The notes: generated by a model from the letters alone, not told the origin. 64,000 nucleotides of DNA from Streptomyces halobius (GCF_023277745.1 NZ_CP086322.1:5828001-5892000), one strand, 5' to 3'; shown: positions 38,386-47,225, numbered from the stretch's first letter. A program made the numbers and translations.

Positions 38386-38919
38386 TCAGTCGGCCGACAC
38401 CACCAGTCGGCTCGGCTGTGCCCCCAGGACCAGTGTGCCGAGGGCATGGTCGATGTCTGCGCCGAGGTACCAGTCGCCGGTGTGGTCGAGGCTGTAGACG
38501 CGTCCTTCGGTGTCGATGGCGAGGGCGGCCTGGCCGAAGGCGGTGCCGTTGCCGGTGGTGATTTCTTCCTGGCCGAGCGGGGCGACGTCGGTGTCCAGGG
38601 CGCGGCCGAGGTCGCCGAGGGTGCGGGCGAGGTGGAGGCCGTGGAGGGGGTTGAGGACGAAGGGGGTGGGGGCGATGTGGCGGCCGGGGCCGGGGCCGGT
38701 GATGTGGAGTCCGCCGAACTCTGCCCAGGCTTCGACGGCGGCGGGGAAGACGCTGTGGCGGTGGCCTGCTGGGGAGGCGTGGGCGCGGAGGGTGTCGGCC
38801 CAGTGCTCTGCCTGCTTCATGTCCCAGCGTCCGGGTTCCCAGCCGGCTTCCTGGAGGGCGACGTCGACGGCGGCGGGGAAGCGGGTGGATCCGGCGCGGT
38901 CGCGGGTGGCGGGCGGCAT
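38386..38919 (-). CDS. SUKH-3 family immunity protein
   Basis: A 177-residue cytosolic protein of the SUKH-3 group, one of several SUKH folds that act as immunity proteins against nucleic-acid-attacking polymorphic toxins. ALQEAGWEPGR near residue 17 and VFPAAVEAWAEFGGL near 55 are the typical SUKH-3 segments; GQAALAIDTEGRVYSLD near 130 is the conserved strand pair. It starts 8 bp after the stop of the YwqJ-type deaminase gene and is cotranscribed with it, so it should be the partner that neutralises it. Role inferred from family and pairing. Confidence 0.82.
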   Translation of the reverse strand: MPPATRDRAGSTRFPAAVDVALQEAGWEPGRWDMKQAEHWADTLRAHASPAGHRHSVFPAAVEAWAEFGGLHITGPGPGRHIAPTPFVLNPLHGLHLARTLGDLGRALDTDVAPLGQEEITTGNGTAFGQAALAIDTEGRVYSLDHTGDWYLGADIDHALGTLVLGAQPSRLVVSAD

Positions 38920-38927
38920 GGTGGCGG

Positions 38928-39443
38928 TCAGCTCCCTGTGGGCGTCGTGTCGCCGATGGGCAGGACGCCGAAGTGGGCGAGGAGCGCGTCGCAGGAGCGG
39001 CAGGGTGGTGCGTAGCTGCCGTGTTGTGGGTCGCCGTCCTCGCGGATGTGACGTGCGGTGATCTTGGAGTGTTTCAGGGAGCGGCGGGCCTCGCCGTTGG
39101 TGAGGGGCTTGCGGGAGGCGCGTTTGGAGCGGTTGGCCTCGACGGCGGTGAGGTGGCGGGAGAGGAGGACGGCTTCGGGGCAGCGTCCGGTGAAGCGTTC
39201 GCGCTGTGCGGTGGCGAGGGTGTCGAGGAAGTCCTGGACGAGGGGGTGGAGGACGGGGGGTTGTTCTGCCTTGCTGGCGGTGCAGGTGAGGGTGCGGCCG
39301 CGGACGGAGAGAGCCGCGCCGACGGTGGGGAGGATGCCGTCGCGGCGGTGGCGGAGGGTGGGGGCGTGGTCGGTGCCGGTGGTGCCGCTCCAGCCGATGC
39401 GGGGGTCGCCTTTGGCGGTGGTGTGGTGTGCGGTGGTGCTCAC
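38928..39443 (-). CDS. YwqJ-like deaminase domain protein
   Basis: A 171-residue protein of the YwqJ-type nucleic-acid deaminase group. The zinc-site motifs are recognisable: CPE in GRCPEAVLLSRHL near residue 84 and PPCRSC near 148. There is no signal peptide, transmembrane segment or WXG/LXG trafficking domain; it is essentially a naked deaminase domain. The GTG at 39443 is used; GGGAGGG lies 12 bases upstream. Its stop is 8 bp before the SUKH-3 start. Activity on RNA, DNA or nucleotides is inferred from the family and has not, to my knowledge, been shown for this type. Confidence 0.8.
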   Translation of the reverse strand: MSTTAHHTTAKGDPRIGWSGTTGTDHAPTLRHRRDGILPTVGAALSVRGRTLTCTASKAEQPPVLHPLVQDFLDTLATAQRERFTGRCPEAVLLSRHLTAVEANRSKRASRKPLTNGEARRSLKHSKITARHIREDGDPQHGSYAPPCRSCDALLAHFGVLPIGDTTPTGS

Positions 39444-39476
39444 TCGGTGCTTTCCCTCCCTGCGATCCCCGTGCAG

Positions 39477-39509
39477 CCGGGGGTCCCCCCGCGAAGGTGG
39501 GGGAGATCA
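39477..39509. repeat. REP-like element in the divergent promoter region
   Basis: GCCGGGGGTCCCCCCGCG followed by AAGGTGGGGGAGA; short member of the dispersed family. Confidence 0.6.
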
Positions 39510-39558
39510 GCCTGCCAAAGGTGCTGGGCGTTGCGGTAGTCGGCCGGACTGTCGGGGA

Positions 39559-39576
39559 TGTCACCAGAAGGTGACA
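39559..39576. promoter_or_regulatory. 18-bp palindrome, candidate operator
   Basis: TGTCACC-agaa-GGTGACA is a perfect 7-bp inverted repeat about 116 bp before the YwqJ start and 186 bp before the WHH-SUKH start. Confidence 0.45.
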
Positions 39577-39761
39577 GATCGTCGGATGGGGGCGGAACGG
39601 GGCTGGTCGGCGGGGTGCTGTGCGGGCGGTGGGATGGTGGGCCGTGGGGGTGACAGTGGTGTGTCGGCGGGCTGACGTCGGCCGGGTGGGGGCACGGGAT
39701 GGTATTGCGGCACGGCATAGGCTGTGCCCCAAACGCCAGCATCAGCCAGGGGGCATCCGCG

Positions 39762-40742
39762 ATGACGACAGGTCGGCTCGGGCAGCAGCATGCCGCGCCA
39801 CCGAATGTGGCCTATGCCGCGCAGGTCGTGCATTTCCCGGATCCGGTCCGTGCTTCGCGGTTTCCCGCGGGGGTGCGGGTGGACGGGAATGGTTTCCCGG
39901 ATTTTTCGCCGTATGCGCGGGCGGCGGCGGAGATCGCCGAGCCGCCGGAGGGTTTCGGTGTCGATGAGCTGCGGCTGACGGACTATGTGTCGGCGAATGC
40001 GGCGCTGCATGCGCAGGGGCATGAGCTGTGGATAGATGTGCCGTCGGTGGCGACGCCGCACGGCTGGACGTGGCATCACGTGGCGGGTACCCGGCGGATG
40101 GAGCTGGTGCCGGTCGAGGTGAAGGCGTTGTTGCGGCATCACGGCGGTCTGGCGACGGCGGCTGTGGAGCATGAGAAGCGGGGTACGCGGCCGTTGCAGG
40201 AGACGCGGCCGGCGCATTTCGGGGTGCCGCGGGGTGGTCTGTCGGTGGGGGAGGAGCAGGTGGTGCAGGCCGAGGAGGCGCTGGGCTATCGGCTTCCGGG
40301 TGCGTATCGGGCGTTCTTGAAGGCTGCGGGTGGGTGTGCGCCGGCAGGTGCGGCGTTGGACGCGGAGCTGGGACTGCTGGTGGATCAGCCGTTTTTCACG
40401 GTGCGTGATGACGCGGCGGTGAACGATCTGGTCTATGTGAACAAGTGTCTGCGGGATCACTTCACCAAGGACTATCTGGGTGTGGCGTTTGTGCAGGGTG
40501 GGGTGGTCGCGGTGAAGGTGCGCGGTGCGGCGCTGGGCACGGTGTGGTTCTGTCCGTATGACGATGCGCGGGATCGGGACGGCTGGTCGGTGGGGGAGCG
40601 GGTCGAGCGGCTGTTGTTGCCGTGTGGCGCGGATTTCGATGACTTCTTGCAGCGGCTGGCGGGGAATCCGCCGGAGCTGGAGACCGTGGCGAACCTGATG
40701 GTGGACGGTGGCTTCGCGCGGGCCGTTCCGGTGGGGGGCTGA
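39762..40742 (+). CDS. WHH-type nuclease domain fused to SUKH (SMI1/KNR4) immunity domain
   Basis: A 326-residue cytosolic protein with two parts. Residues about 20-150 look like an HNH/EndoVII-superfamily nuclease of the WHH type: DGNGFPDFSPYA, then HGWTWHHV (Trp104-His105-His106), MELVPVEV and LLRHHGGL. Residues about 160-305 are a SUKH-1 (SMI1/KNR4) domain: VVQAEEALGYRLPGAYRAFL near 167 and CGADFDDFLQRL near 288. A toxin domain and its typical immunity fold in one chain is unusual and implies a self-inhibited state. AGGGGG lies about eight bases before ATG 39762. Six bases separate its stop from the next gene, so both are one operon. Nuclease activity is an inference from motifs. Confidence 0.75.
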   Translation: MTTGRLGQQHAAPPNVAYAAQVVHFPDPVRASRFPAGVRVDGNGFPDFSPYARAAAEIAEPPEGFGVDELRLTDYVSANAALHAQGHELWIDVPSVATPHGWTWHHVAGTRRMELVPVEVKALLRHHGGLATAAVEHEKRGTRPLQETRPAHFGVPRGGLSVGEEQVVQAEEALGYRLPGAYRAFLKAAGGCAPAGAALDAELGLLVDQPFFTVRDDAAVNDLVYVNKCLRDHFTKDYLGVAFVQGGVVAVKVRGAALGTVWFCPYDDARDRDGWSVGERVERLLLPCGADFDDFLQRLAGNPPELETVANLMVDGGFARAVPVGG

Positions 40743-40747
40743 ACGCG

Positions 40748-43700
40748 ATGGTGACGTTTGCGCAGGCGCAGGAGCGCGGGGAGCGCTGGGTCAATGGTGA
40801 GGTGCCGGCGCCGCAGCATCGTGAGGTGCGGGTGCGGGAGTTCGACCTGGGTTTCGTGGTGTGGGCGGAGGACCGGGACGGGGGTCCCCCCGGAGCCGAA
40901 GGCTCTTTGGGAGGTCCGCGCAGTGATGGTGGCCGTAGCCGGCTGGTGATCGCGCGGGACAGCGGGGAGACGACGCTGTGGCCGGGGTTGCCGGTGGGTG
41001 AGGTGATCCGGCGGTTCGAGGAGGAGTACGGCGCGGTGGCGGAGAGCGGTCAGGGCGCGGAGCCGCCGCGGCAACGGATCGATCTGGAGGCGACCTCGTT
41101 TTTGCTGACGCCGCCGGAGTGGCTGCAGGAGGCGGCGGATTCGCTGGGGGTTCCGGACCGGCGGGGGGAGGTGGCTTCCGGTGCGGGGACTTCTGCGGGG
41201 ACTTCGGGCGGTGCTTCCGCGGCTCCGTCGGCAGCATCGGATGCCTGGGCCGATGTCAGTGTGCAGGCCGGGGGTGGTGGGTCCGGGGAGGTCGGCACGG
41301 CCGGGGCGCCGGGGCCTAACGGTGCGTCCGGGACGGCCGGTGGGACGCCGTGGGCCGAGGCGGACACGACGGCGGACGAGGCTGCCGAGGACCGGTCGGT
41401 GGGTCTGCCCGCCACGGTCTTCGCGCCGCCGCTCGCCGGTTTCGACGAACAGGACGAGCAGGGCGACACTCCGGCGGCGCCGCGCTCTCGGCCGGAGGCG
41501 AAGACCGAACTGCTGCAGGGGGGAAGCCGGTTGCCGCGTACGCAGCTCGCGCCGGCGCTGGATCTGCCGGACGGCCAGTCGTCGGACGGTCCCGGGGGGA
41601 CGGGCGGTCCGGAGGGCCAGGCCGGTGTGGCGGGTCAGGGCCGGCCCGGTGGGCCGCTGCCCGCGCCGCCGCCGATGCCGCCCGCGCCGCCTGGCGTGCC
41701 CGCCGGTGAGGGGCTGCCCGATCTGCCGCCGCCGTCCGGTCCGCCGGTCACCGATGTGCCGCCGCCCGAGGGGGCGGTGCCGGGCGCTCCCGGCCCGGGG
41801 GTGCCGCCGCCCGCCCCGCCCGCCGGCGGTGGTGTGCATGCCGCGGCGACGATGCTGGCCGACGGTTCCTCGCTGCCCGGGAACGCCGGGAACGCCGGTG
41901 GCTCCGGGAGCGCCGGTGGCTCCGGAAACACCGGTGGACCTCCGCCGCCGCCGAGCGCGACCGGTACGCCTGGTGCCTCCCGTACGTCCAGCCGCTCCGG
42001 TGGGTCAGGTACCGGTGCCGGTGCTCCGCCGCCGCCTCCGAGCGCGCCCGGTGTCCCCGGCGCGGGCCGTGCCGGTCGGCGGCCGGACGCCGCGGAGCGC
42101 GCGCAGGCCGAGACGGGCAAGGCGGAGCCGTCGGCCGGTGTCGCGCCCTCCGGCCCCGGTGCGCCGGGTGCGCCGGCCGGTGGCTACGTACCGACGCAGC
42201 TGGTCTCGCAGCTGGACGCGGCGGATGTGGATCTCAGCGCGGTGGACGGTCCCGGGGACGGCGGCGGGTCGTCCGGCGCGGACGGCGCCGGTGGTGCGGG
42301 CGGTCCCGGCGGTGTGCATGCCGCGGCCACGATGCTCGCCGACGGCGCGTCCCTGCAGGCGGGCCAGGGCGGTCCCGGTGGGCCCGGTGTGCCGCCGCCG
42401 CCCGCGCCTCCCGGCGTGCCCGGCCAGTCCGGTGCGGCCGCGGGCGGACGTGGGTCTGGTGGTCAGGGGGCCCAGGGCGGTCGGGGCGGTCCGCCGCCTC
42501 CGCCGCCCGCGCCGAATGCCACCGGTGGCGGTGCGGGTGGTGGCCCCGGTGGCGGTGTGCATGCCGCGGCGACGATGCTCGCCGACGGCGCGGCGCTGGG
42601 CGGCCCCGGTGCGCCCGCTGCCCCTGGCGTTCCCGGTGCCCCCGGCGTTCCCGGTATGCCGCCGTCCGCCGGTCCCGGCGTGCCGCCGCCCGGTGTGCCG
42701 GCGGGCCAGCCCGGCCCGCCGTCCGGAGTGCCGGGGCCCGGGGGCCCGGGTGCGTACGGCTATCCGCAGGCGCCCAGCGGTCAGCCGACCGTGGGCCCCG
42801 GCTACATGGCCGTGCTGAGCTATCGCGCCCCGGACGGCTCGGAGCAGAAGATCGTGCGCCGGTCAGCGCCCGGCACCCCGCATCCGGAGTGGCAGCTGCT
42901 GCACGAGCTGCGCGCGATGAACGTCCCGCCCCAGCAGGTGCTGGAGCTGCACACCGAGCTGGAGTGCTGTGATCTGCCGGGTGGCTACTGCGCGCGGATG
43001 GTCCGCGACAACTGGCCGCAGGTGCGCATCAGCCACACCGCCGCGTACGGCAGGGACCATGCCTCGCGGCAGCAGGGCGTACGCCATCTGATCGAGCATC
43101 AGGGCGAGTTGCACCAGGTCGCGGACGGTCCGGCGCGGCCGGCGCCGGTGCGGGTGCCGTTGCCGCATCCGTCGCAGGTGCAGCCGGTGCCGCCGGTGCC
43201 GCCGCAGGCCATCGGCCAGGAGCTGGAGCAGGCGTTCGGTCCGCAGGGGATCTTCCGGTTCGATCAGCGGGCGGTCTCCCGGCACGGCGTGCCCGAGGTG
43301 GTGGCGCAGATGCTGGTGTGGGCCGGGCTGCCGGTCGACTTGGCGCCGTTCTTCTGGGCGCAGGCGCAGCCGGGCCGTCCGGTGCCGACGCTGGCGGAGC
43401 TGGCGGCGGAGCGGGGTGTGCAGCCGGCCGCCGACGCGGGCTCGTATCTCGTCATGGGCAATGACTTCGGCCGTCAGCTGTGTGTGCAGTACGGGACGGC
43501 GCACATCGTGGCGGTCCCGTTGGAGGCGGGGGCGCCCGGGGGGCAGGCCGGCCGGCCGGCCGTGCCGCAGTTCGTGAACAGCGGGCTGCCGGAGTTCCTC
43601 CGCTGTCTGGCGATGCTGGGGCGGATGTGGCGGCTGCGGTTCGGGCTGACGCCTGAGCAGGCGGGCCGCTGGACCGTCGACTTCCAGGCCCAGCTGGTCG

Positions 43701-43780
43701 CCCTGGACCCGCCTGCGCTCGGTTCGCCGGAGACCTGGTGGTCGGTGCTGCTGGAGCAGATGTGGGACGGGCTGTTGTAG
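40748..43780 (+). CDS. Giant YrhB - Pro/Gly linker - deaminase - SUKH-4 protein
   Basis: A 1010-residue cytosolic protein. Residues 1-90 are a YrhB-like domain (VNGEVPAPQHREVRVREFDL, then VIARDSGETTLWPGLPVGEV), interrupted by an in-frame REP-like element; 90-150 contains a conserved helical stretch (DLEATSFLLTPPEWLQEAAD). Residues about 150-670 are a Pro/Gly/Ala linker that repeats GVHAAATMLADG near 362, 522 and 603 and includes YVPTQLVSQLDAADVDLSAV. Residues about 680-790 resemble polymorphic-toxin nucleic-acid deaminases (LELHTELECC near 732-741, DLPGGYC, then QVRISHTAAYGRDHASRQQG). Residues about 810-1010 match SUKH-4 immunity domains, ending WWSVLLEQMWDGLL. From memory similar proteins occur in many Streptomyces. 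Domain borders are approximate. Confidence 0.75.
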   Translation: MVTFAQAQERGERWVNGEVPAPQHREVRVREFDLGFVVWAEDRDGGPPGAEGSLGGPRSDGGRSRLVIARDSGETTLWPGLPVGEVIRRFEEEYGAVAESGQGAEPPRQRIDLEATSFLLTPPEWLQEAADSLGVPDRRGEVASGAGTSAGTSGGASAAPSAASDAWADVSVQAGGGGSGEVGTAGAPGPNGASGTAGGTPWAEADTTADEAAEDRSVGLPATVFAPPLAGFDEQDEQGDTPAAPRSRPEAKTELLQGGSRLPRTQLAPALDLPDGQSSDGPGGTGGPEGQAGVAGQGRPGGPLPAPPPMPPAPPGVPAGEGLPDLPPPSGPPVTDVPPPEGAVPGAPGPGVPPPAPPAGGGVHAAATMLADGSSLPGNAGNAGGSGSAGGSGNTGGPPPPPSATGTPGASRTSSRSGGSGTGAGAPPPPPSAPGVPGAGRAGRRPDAAERAQAETGKAEPSAGVAPSGPGAPGAPAGGYVPTQLVSQLDAADVDLSAVDGPGDGGGSSGADGAGGAGGPGGVHAAATMLADGASLQAGQGGPGGPGVPPPPAPPGVPGQSGAAAGGRGSGGQGAQGGRGGPPPPPPAPNATGGGAGGGPGGGVHAAATMLADGAALGGPGAPAAPGVPGAPGVPGMPPSAGPGVPPPGVPAGQPGPPSGVPGPGGPGAYGYPQAPSGQPTVGPGYMAVLSYRAPDGSEQKIVRRSAPGTPHPEWQLLHELRAMNVPPQQVLELHTELECCDLPGGYCARMVRDNWPQVRISHTAAYGRDHASRQQGVRHLIEHQGELHQVADGPARPAPVRVPLPHPSQVQPVPPVPPQAIGQELEQAFGPQGIFRFDQRAVSRHGVPEVVAQMLVWAGLPVDLAPFFWAQAQPGRPVPTLAELAAERGVQPAADAGSYLVMGNDFGRQLCVQYGTAHIVAVPLEAGAPGGQAGRPAVPQFVNSGLPEFLRCLAMLGRMWRLRFGLTPEQAGRWTVDFQAQLVALDPPALGSPETWWSVLLEQMWDGLL
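40877..40920. repeat. REP-like element inside the YrhB domain
   Basis: GACGGGGGTCCCCCCGGAGC, then CGAAGGCTCTTTGGGAGG; inserted in frame and adding about 13 residues (DGGPPGAEGSLGG). Confidence 0.75.
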
Positions 43781-44381
43781 GGGCGGCGGGCCAGGACCTT
43801 TGACGCCGTGCGGCGCTCGTGGCGCTCGACCCGTGGGAGGGGGCGGGCGCCACGGCCATGTCCGGCTGCGTACGTCCGGGTGCGCCATGCCGTCCCCGGA
43901 CGGGTGAAGCGGCAGCGGCGGCTGTTCCGGGCGGTGGACGAGGTGGTTCCGGGCGGGGGGGCGGGCTCCTCGGCCCGTTCCGGCCGGTGCGCGTTCTCCG
44001 GCGCGTCGGTCTCGGTCGCCGCACCTCGGACAACGGTGCGGGGCAGGGGAGTTGGGGTGCTGGGGCCGGTCGCCGGTGGAGAGTGCCGGCGCGGCGGGGA
44101 GGCCGCCCCGTTTCCGGTCGCGGGTCCCGGCGTGCGTGCGGGCGGCGTCGGCGACGTACTGCGCTGGGACGACATCGGGGTGACATGGTTTGTTCGAGGC
44201 GTTACGAAACTGCTGAGCCGATTCCGACTTCTGGTCGCATTTGACGCATCCTGGGTGGATGAGATGGGCAGAGTGTCGCGATAGGGCCGCTTCGCGCCTA
44301 TCCAGAAAGATGTGTGCGGGACCGCGTGGACAGGTGCGGGCCCGCGCGACTGCTGTGCGCGGCGGAGAGGGGCTTTGAGGG
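43781..44381. other. 600-bp gap without a supported gene
   Basis: Several frames are open on both strands but none shows consistent third-position GC bias, ribosome site and protein-like composition together. The last third (about 44160-44290) is AT-richer, with TTGACG at 44241, and probably holds the promoter of the coiled-coil gene. GAGAGG and GAGGG precede that gene's ATG. Confidence 0.5.
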
Positions 44382-45461
44382 ATGAGTGCATCGGTTTCGC
44401 CTCACGGGTTCGAGACCGTACGAGGGCGTGGCTACCGGCCGGACGACGTGGACCGTCGTGTGGAGGGGCTGTCAATAGACCGTGACTCATGCTGGGAGCG
44501 CGCCGCGCGGCTGACCGTCCTGTGCAACGAGATGGCGGGGGAGTTGGAGAGGCTGCGGGCACATGCGGCGCAGCTGCCGCCGCAGACGTACGCCACGCTC
44601 GGCGAGCAGGCGCAGCTGATCCTGAGGACGGCGGAGGCCGAGGCGACGCGGCTGCGGACCGAGGCGGAGGCGGACGCCGAGAAGGCCGGCGACGACGCCG
44701 AGGCGTACGCCCGGCAGGTACGGGCCGAGGCGGACCAGGCGGCGGAGGAGCTGCGGACCGGGGCGCAGGAGCAGGCGCGGCGGGCCGAGGAGGCGGCGTG
44801 GGCGGAGGCCGCCTCGGAGGCTGCCGCCGCGAACCAGGACGCGGAGCGGTGGCGCAGCGAGGCGGCCGCGGAGCTGAAGGACATGCAGCGGCGCACCGCG
44901 CAGATGTGGCAGGACGAGGAGAAGCGGCAGGCCGAGGAGTGGGAGGCGGCCGGGCGGGAGCTCGCCGCCCGGGAGGCGGAGCTGGAGCAGCGCGTCGCGG
45001 AGCTGGAGGCCCGGGGGGAGGCCGTCATGGCCGACCACCGGCGCCTCCAGGCGGAGATCGAGGAGGCCGCCCGGCACTGCCAGGAGGAAGCGGACGACCA
45101 GGCCGCCGAGCTGCTGGCCCAGGCCCGGGTCCAGGTGGAACGCATCGAGCGCGCCACGGAGCGGATCCTGCGCGAACACGAGGAGGAGCAGGCGGAAGTA
45201 CGGGCCCATATGACGCACGTACGCAACAGCCTGGCGGCGCTCACGGGCAAGGCGCCGGACGAGGACGAGGCCGACGAACCGGGCGAGGAGCAGGCGGAGG
45301 AACCGTCCCAGGCGGCGGCGCAGCCCGAGCCCCGGCCCGAGCCCCGGCCCGAGCCCCGGCCCGAGCCCCGGCCCGAGCCCGACCCGGCCGACACCAGGGC
45401 CCCCGTCGACCCCGACAACGAGGACACGTTGGAGACGGAGCTGCCGCGGCTGGACGGGTGA
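44382..45461 (+). CDS. DivIVA-like coiled-coil protein
   Basis: A 359-residue cytosolic protein. The N-terminal 50 residues resemble the membrane-curvature-binding segment of DivIVA/Scy-type proteins (GYRPDDVDRRVEGLSIDRD); about residues 50-290 are a continuous Ala/Glu/Arg coiled coil (for example AEADAEKAGDDAEAYARQVR); the acidic tail has (PEPR)n repeats and ends ETELPRLDG. Streptomyces paralogs, often mis-annotated as cellulose-binding protein, belong to the polarisome/cytoskeletal family with FilP and Scy. A role in apical growth is inference. The DNA for the tail has four exact 12-bp tandem copies. Confidence 0.82.
   Translation: MSASVSPHGFETVRGRGYRPDDVDRRVEGLSIDRDSCWERAARLTVLCNEMAGELERLRAHAAQLPPQTYATLGEQAQLILRTAEAEATRLRTEAEADAEKAGDDAEAYARQVRAEADQAAEELRTGAQEQARRAEEAAWAEAASEAAAANQDAERWRSEAAAELKDMQRRTAQMWQDEEKRQAEEWEAAGRELAAREAELEQRVAELEARGEAVMADHRRLQAEIEEAARHCQEEADDQAAELLAQARVQVERIERATERILREHEEEQAEVRAHMTHVRNSLAALTGKAPDEDEADEPGEEQAEEPSQAAAQPEPRPEPRPEPRPEPRPEPDPADTRAPVDPDNEDTLETELPRLDG
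45324..45371 (+). repeat. Four exact 12-bp tandem repeats encoding PEPR
   Basis: CCCGAGCCCCGG four times in register with codons, followed by a partial copy; a slippage-prone site that would change length in 4-residue steps. Confidence 0.9.
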
Positions 45462-45521
45462 GCGGGGCGGGGATCGCCGGGTCGGCGAACCCGCAGCCCC
45501 GAAACGCCGAAACCCCGCGCC

Positions 45522-47225
45522 CTATGTGTCGGCCCGGCCGGCCCCCTGCGCCCGGTCCGTCGTCTCCCGCACCAGGTCCTCCGTGCCCTCCCCGCCCGAT
45601 CGGGCGTCCGCGTGGACCGGGAAGCGGCGGGGGGCCAGCAGGGCGAGGGCGAGCAGGGCGAGGGCGGCGGCCGCGGCGGCGCCGAGATGGACGTGGTCGA
45701 CGGTGATGTCGACGGCGCGGCGCAGATAGCCGGTGGCCTGGGCGGTGAGGGCGCCGGGGTCTTCCAGGGCGTGGGCGACCGCGTCCAGGTCGTGCGGCAG
45801 GCCGGGGCGGATGTCCGAAGGGGCGTGCGCGAGGCGGTCGTTGAGGGTGGCGTTGGCGACGGCGCCGAAGAGGGCCGCGCCGACGGACTGGCCGACCTGG
45901 CGGCAGAAGAGGATCGAGGCGGTGGCGGTGCCGCGCTCCGCGTAGCCGACGGAGGACTGGACGCCGATGATCAGCGGCAGCTGGAAGAGGCCGAGGGCGG
46001 CGCCGAGCACCAGCATGATCAGGGCGGGCTGCCAGGCGGCGCCCGGGTAGGGCAGCAGGGGGAAGGCGAGCAGGACCAGGGCGGCCATCGCCATGCCGAG
46101 CATCGCGCAGGTGCGGATGCCGACGCGGTTGTAGACATGGCTGCTCAGGGCGGCCGAGACCGGCCAGCTCAGGATCATCGCGGAGAGCACGAAACCGGCG
46201 GCTACGGGCCCCAGGCCCAGCACCGACTGGGCGTAGGTGGGCAGGAACACGGTCGGGGCGACCATCAGCAGGCCCAGGGCGCCGAGGGCGAGATTGACGG
46301 CCGAGATGGTGCGGCGGCGCCAGACCCAGCCGGGGATGATCGGCTCCGCGGCGCGGCGTTCGATGAGGACGGTGACCGCGCCGCAGAGCGCGCTGCCGGC
46401 GAGGAGCAGCAGGGACGGCGCCGAGAGCCAGGGCCAGGCGACGCCGCCCTGTACGAGGGCGGTCAGCAGCAGGCCGCCGCAGGCGAAGATGGCGAGTGCG
46501 CCGGGCCAGTCGACGCGGGGGCGTGGTGTACGGGCGGCGCGGGCGGGGCCGGGGTTCCGCTCGTCCTCGACGGCGGTCCCGGGGCCTTGCCCGTCCTCCG
46601 CGATGTCTTCGGCTGCGTCCCCGTGGTCTGTCCTGTCCTCGACGAAGTGCCGCAGGATCAGCCACAGTGCCACTCCGCCCACCGGCAGGTTGACCAGGAA
46701 GATCCAGCGCCAGTCGGCGTAGTCGGCGAGCAGTCCGCCGAGCGCCGGCCCGGCGACCGCCGAGGCGGCCCAGACCGAGGAGAGTTTCGCCTGGATCTTG
46801 GGGCGTTGCGCCAGCGGGTAGAGATCGGCGGCGATGGTCTGGACGGTGCCCTGGAGCGCGCCGCCGCCCAGGCCCTGGAGCACGCGGAAGGCGATGAGGG
46901 AGCCCATGTTCCAGGCGCCCGCGCAGGCCAGCGACCCGGCGAGGAAGAGCACGATGCCGGTGATCAGGATGGGCTTGCGCCCGAAGGTGTCGGAGAGCTT
47001 GCCGTAGACGGGCAGGGTGACGGTGACCGCCAGCAGATAGCCGGAGAAGAGCCAGGAGAAGACGGCGAAGCCGCCGAGATCGCCGACGATCTGGGGGATG
47101 GCGGTGGCGATGATCGTGGAGTCGAGGGCGGCCAGGGCCATACCGAGCATCAGGGCGGCGACGACGGGCCCGCGACGGCCGCCCGCCCGTATGCCGCCGT
47201 CGCGGTCCCTCGTGATGTCGCTCAC
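45522..47225 (-). CDS. MFS drug exporter, DHA2 (14-helix) type
   Basis: A 567-residue proton-driven exporter of the EmrB/QacA group. MALAALDSTIIATAIPQIVG is the DHA2 opening helix (motif D1-like), GKLSDTFGRKPILI the loop 2-3 motif A, and RVLQGLGGGALQGTVQTIAA the motif B/C region; about 14 hydrophobic segments can be counted. The linker between helices 6 and 7 is acidic (EDIAEDGQGPGTAVEDERN). GTG 47225 follows GGAGGG. No regulator is adjacent, but three imperfect repeats lie just upstream. Substrate unknown. Confidence 0.9.
   Translation of the reverse strand: MSDITRDRDGGIRAGGRRGPVVAALMLGMALAALDSTIIATAIPQIVGDLGGFAVFSWLFSGYLLAVTVTLPVYGKLSDTFGRKPILITGIVLFLAGSLACAGAWNMGSLIAFRVLQGLGGGALQGTVQTIAADLYPLAQRPKIQAKLSSVWAASAVAGPALGGLLADYADWRWIFLVNLPVGGVALWLILRHFVEDRTDHGDAAEDIAEDGQGPGTAVEDERNPGPARAARTPRPRVDWPGALAIFACGGLLLTALVQGGVAWPWLSAPSLLLLAGSALCGAVTVLIERRAAEPIIPGWVWRRRTISAVNLALGALGLLMVAPTVFLPTYAQSVLGLGPVAAGFVLSAMILSWPVSAALSSHVYNRVGIRTCAMLGMAMAALVLLAFPLLPYPGAAWQPALIMLVLGAALGLFQLPLIIGVQSSVGYAERGTATASILFCRQVGQSVGAALFGAVANATLNDRLAHAPSDIRPGLPHDLDAVAHALEDPGALTAQATGYLRRAVDITVDHVHLGAAAAAALALLALALLAPRRFPVHADARSGGEGTEDLVRETTDRAQGAGRADT

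Larger units (their letters stand above)
39444..39761. promoter_or_regulatory. Divergent promoter region of the toxin/immunity cluster
   Basis: The 318-bp gap between the YwqJ and WHH-SUKH operons. It holds a REP-like element (39477-39509), the palindrome TGTCACC-agaa-GGTGACA at 39559-39576 and a single GGTGACA half-site at 39650-39656. No coding frame was credible. Confidence 0.55.

Noticed and set aside
43808..44284. 158-codon frame in the gap after the giant SUKH-4 protein
   Set aside because: Low-complexity Arg/Gly/Val translation, no third-position bias or ribosome site; left as noncoding.
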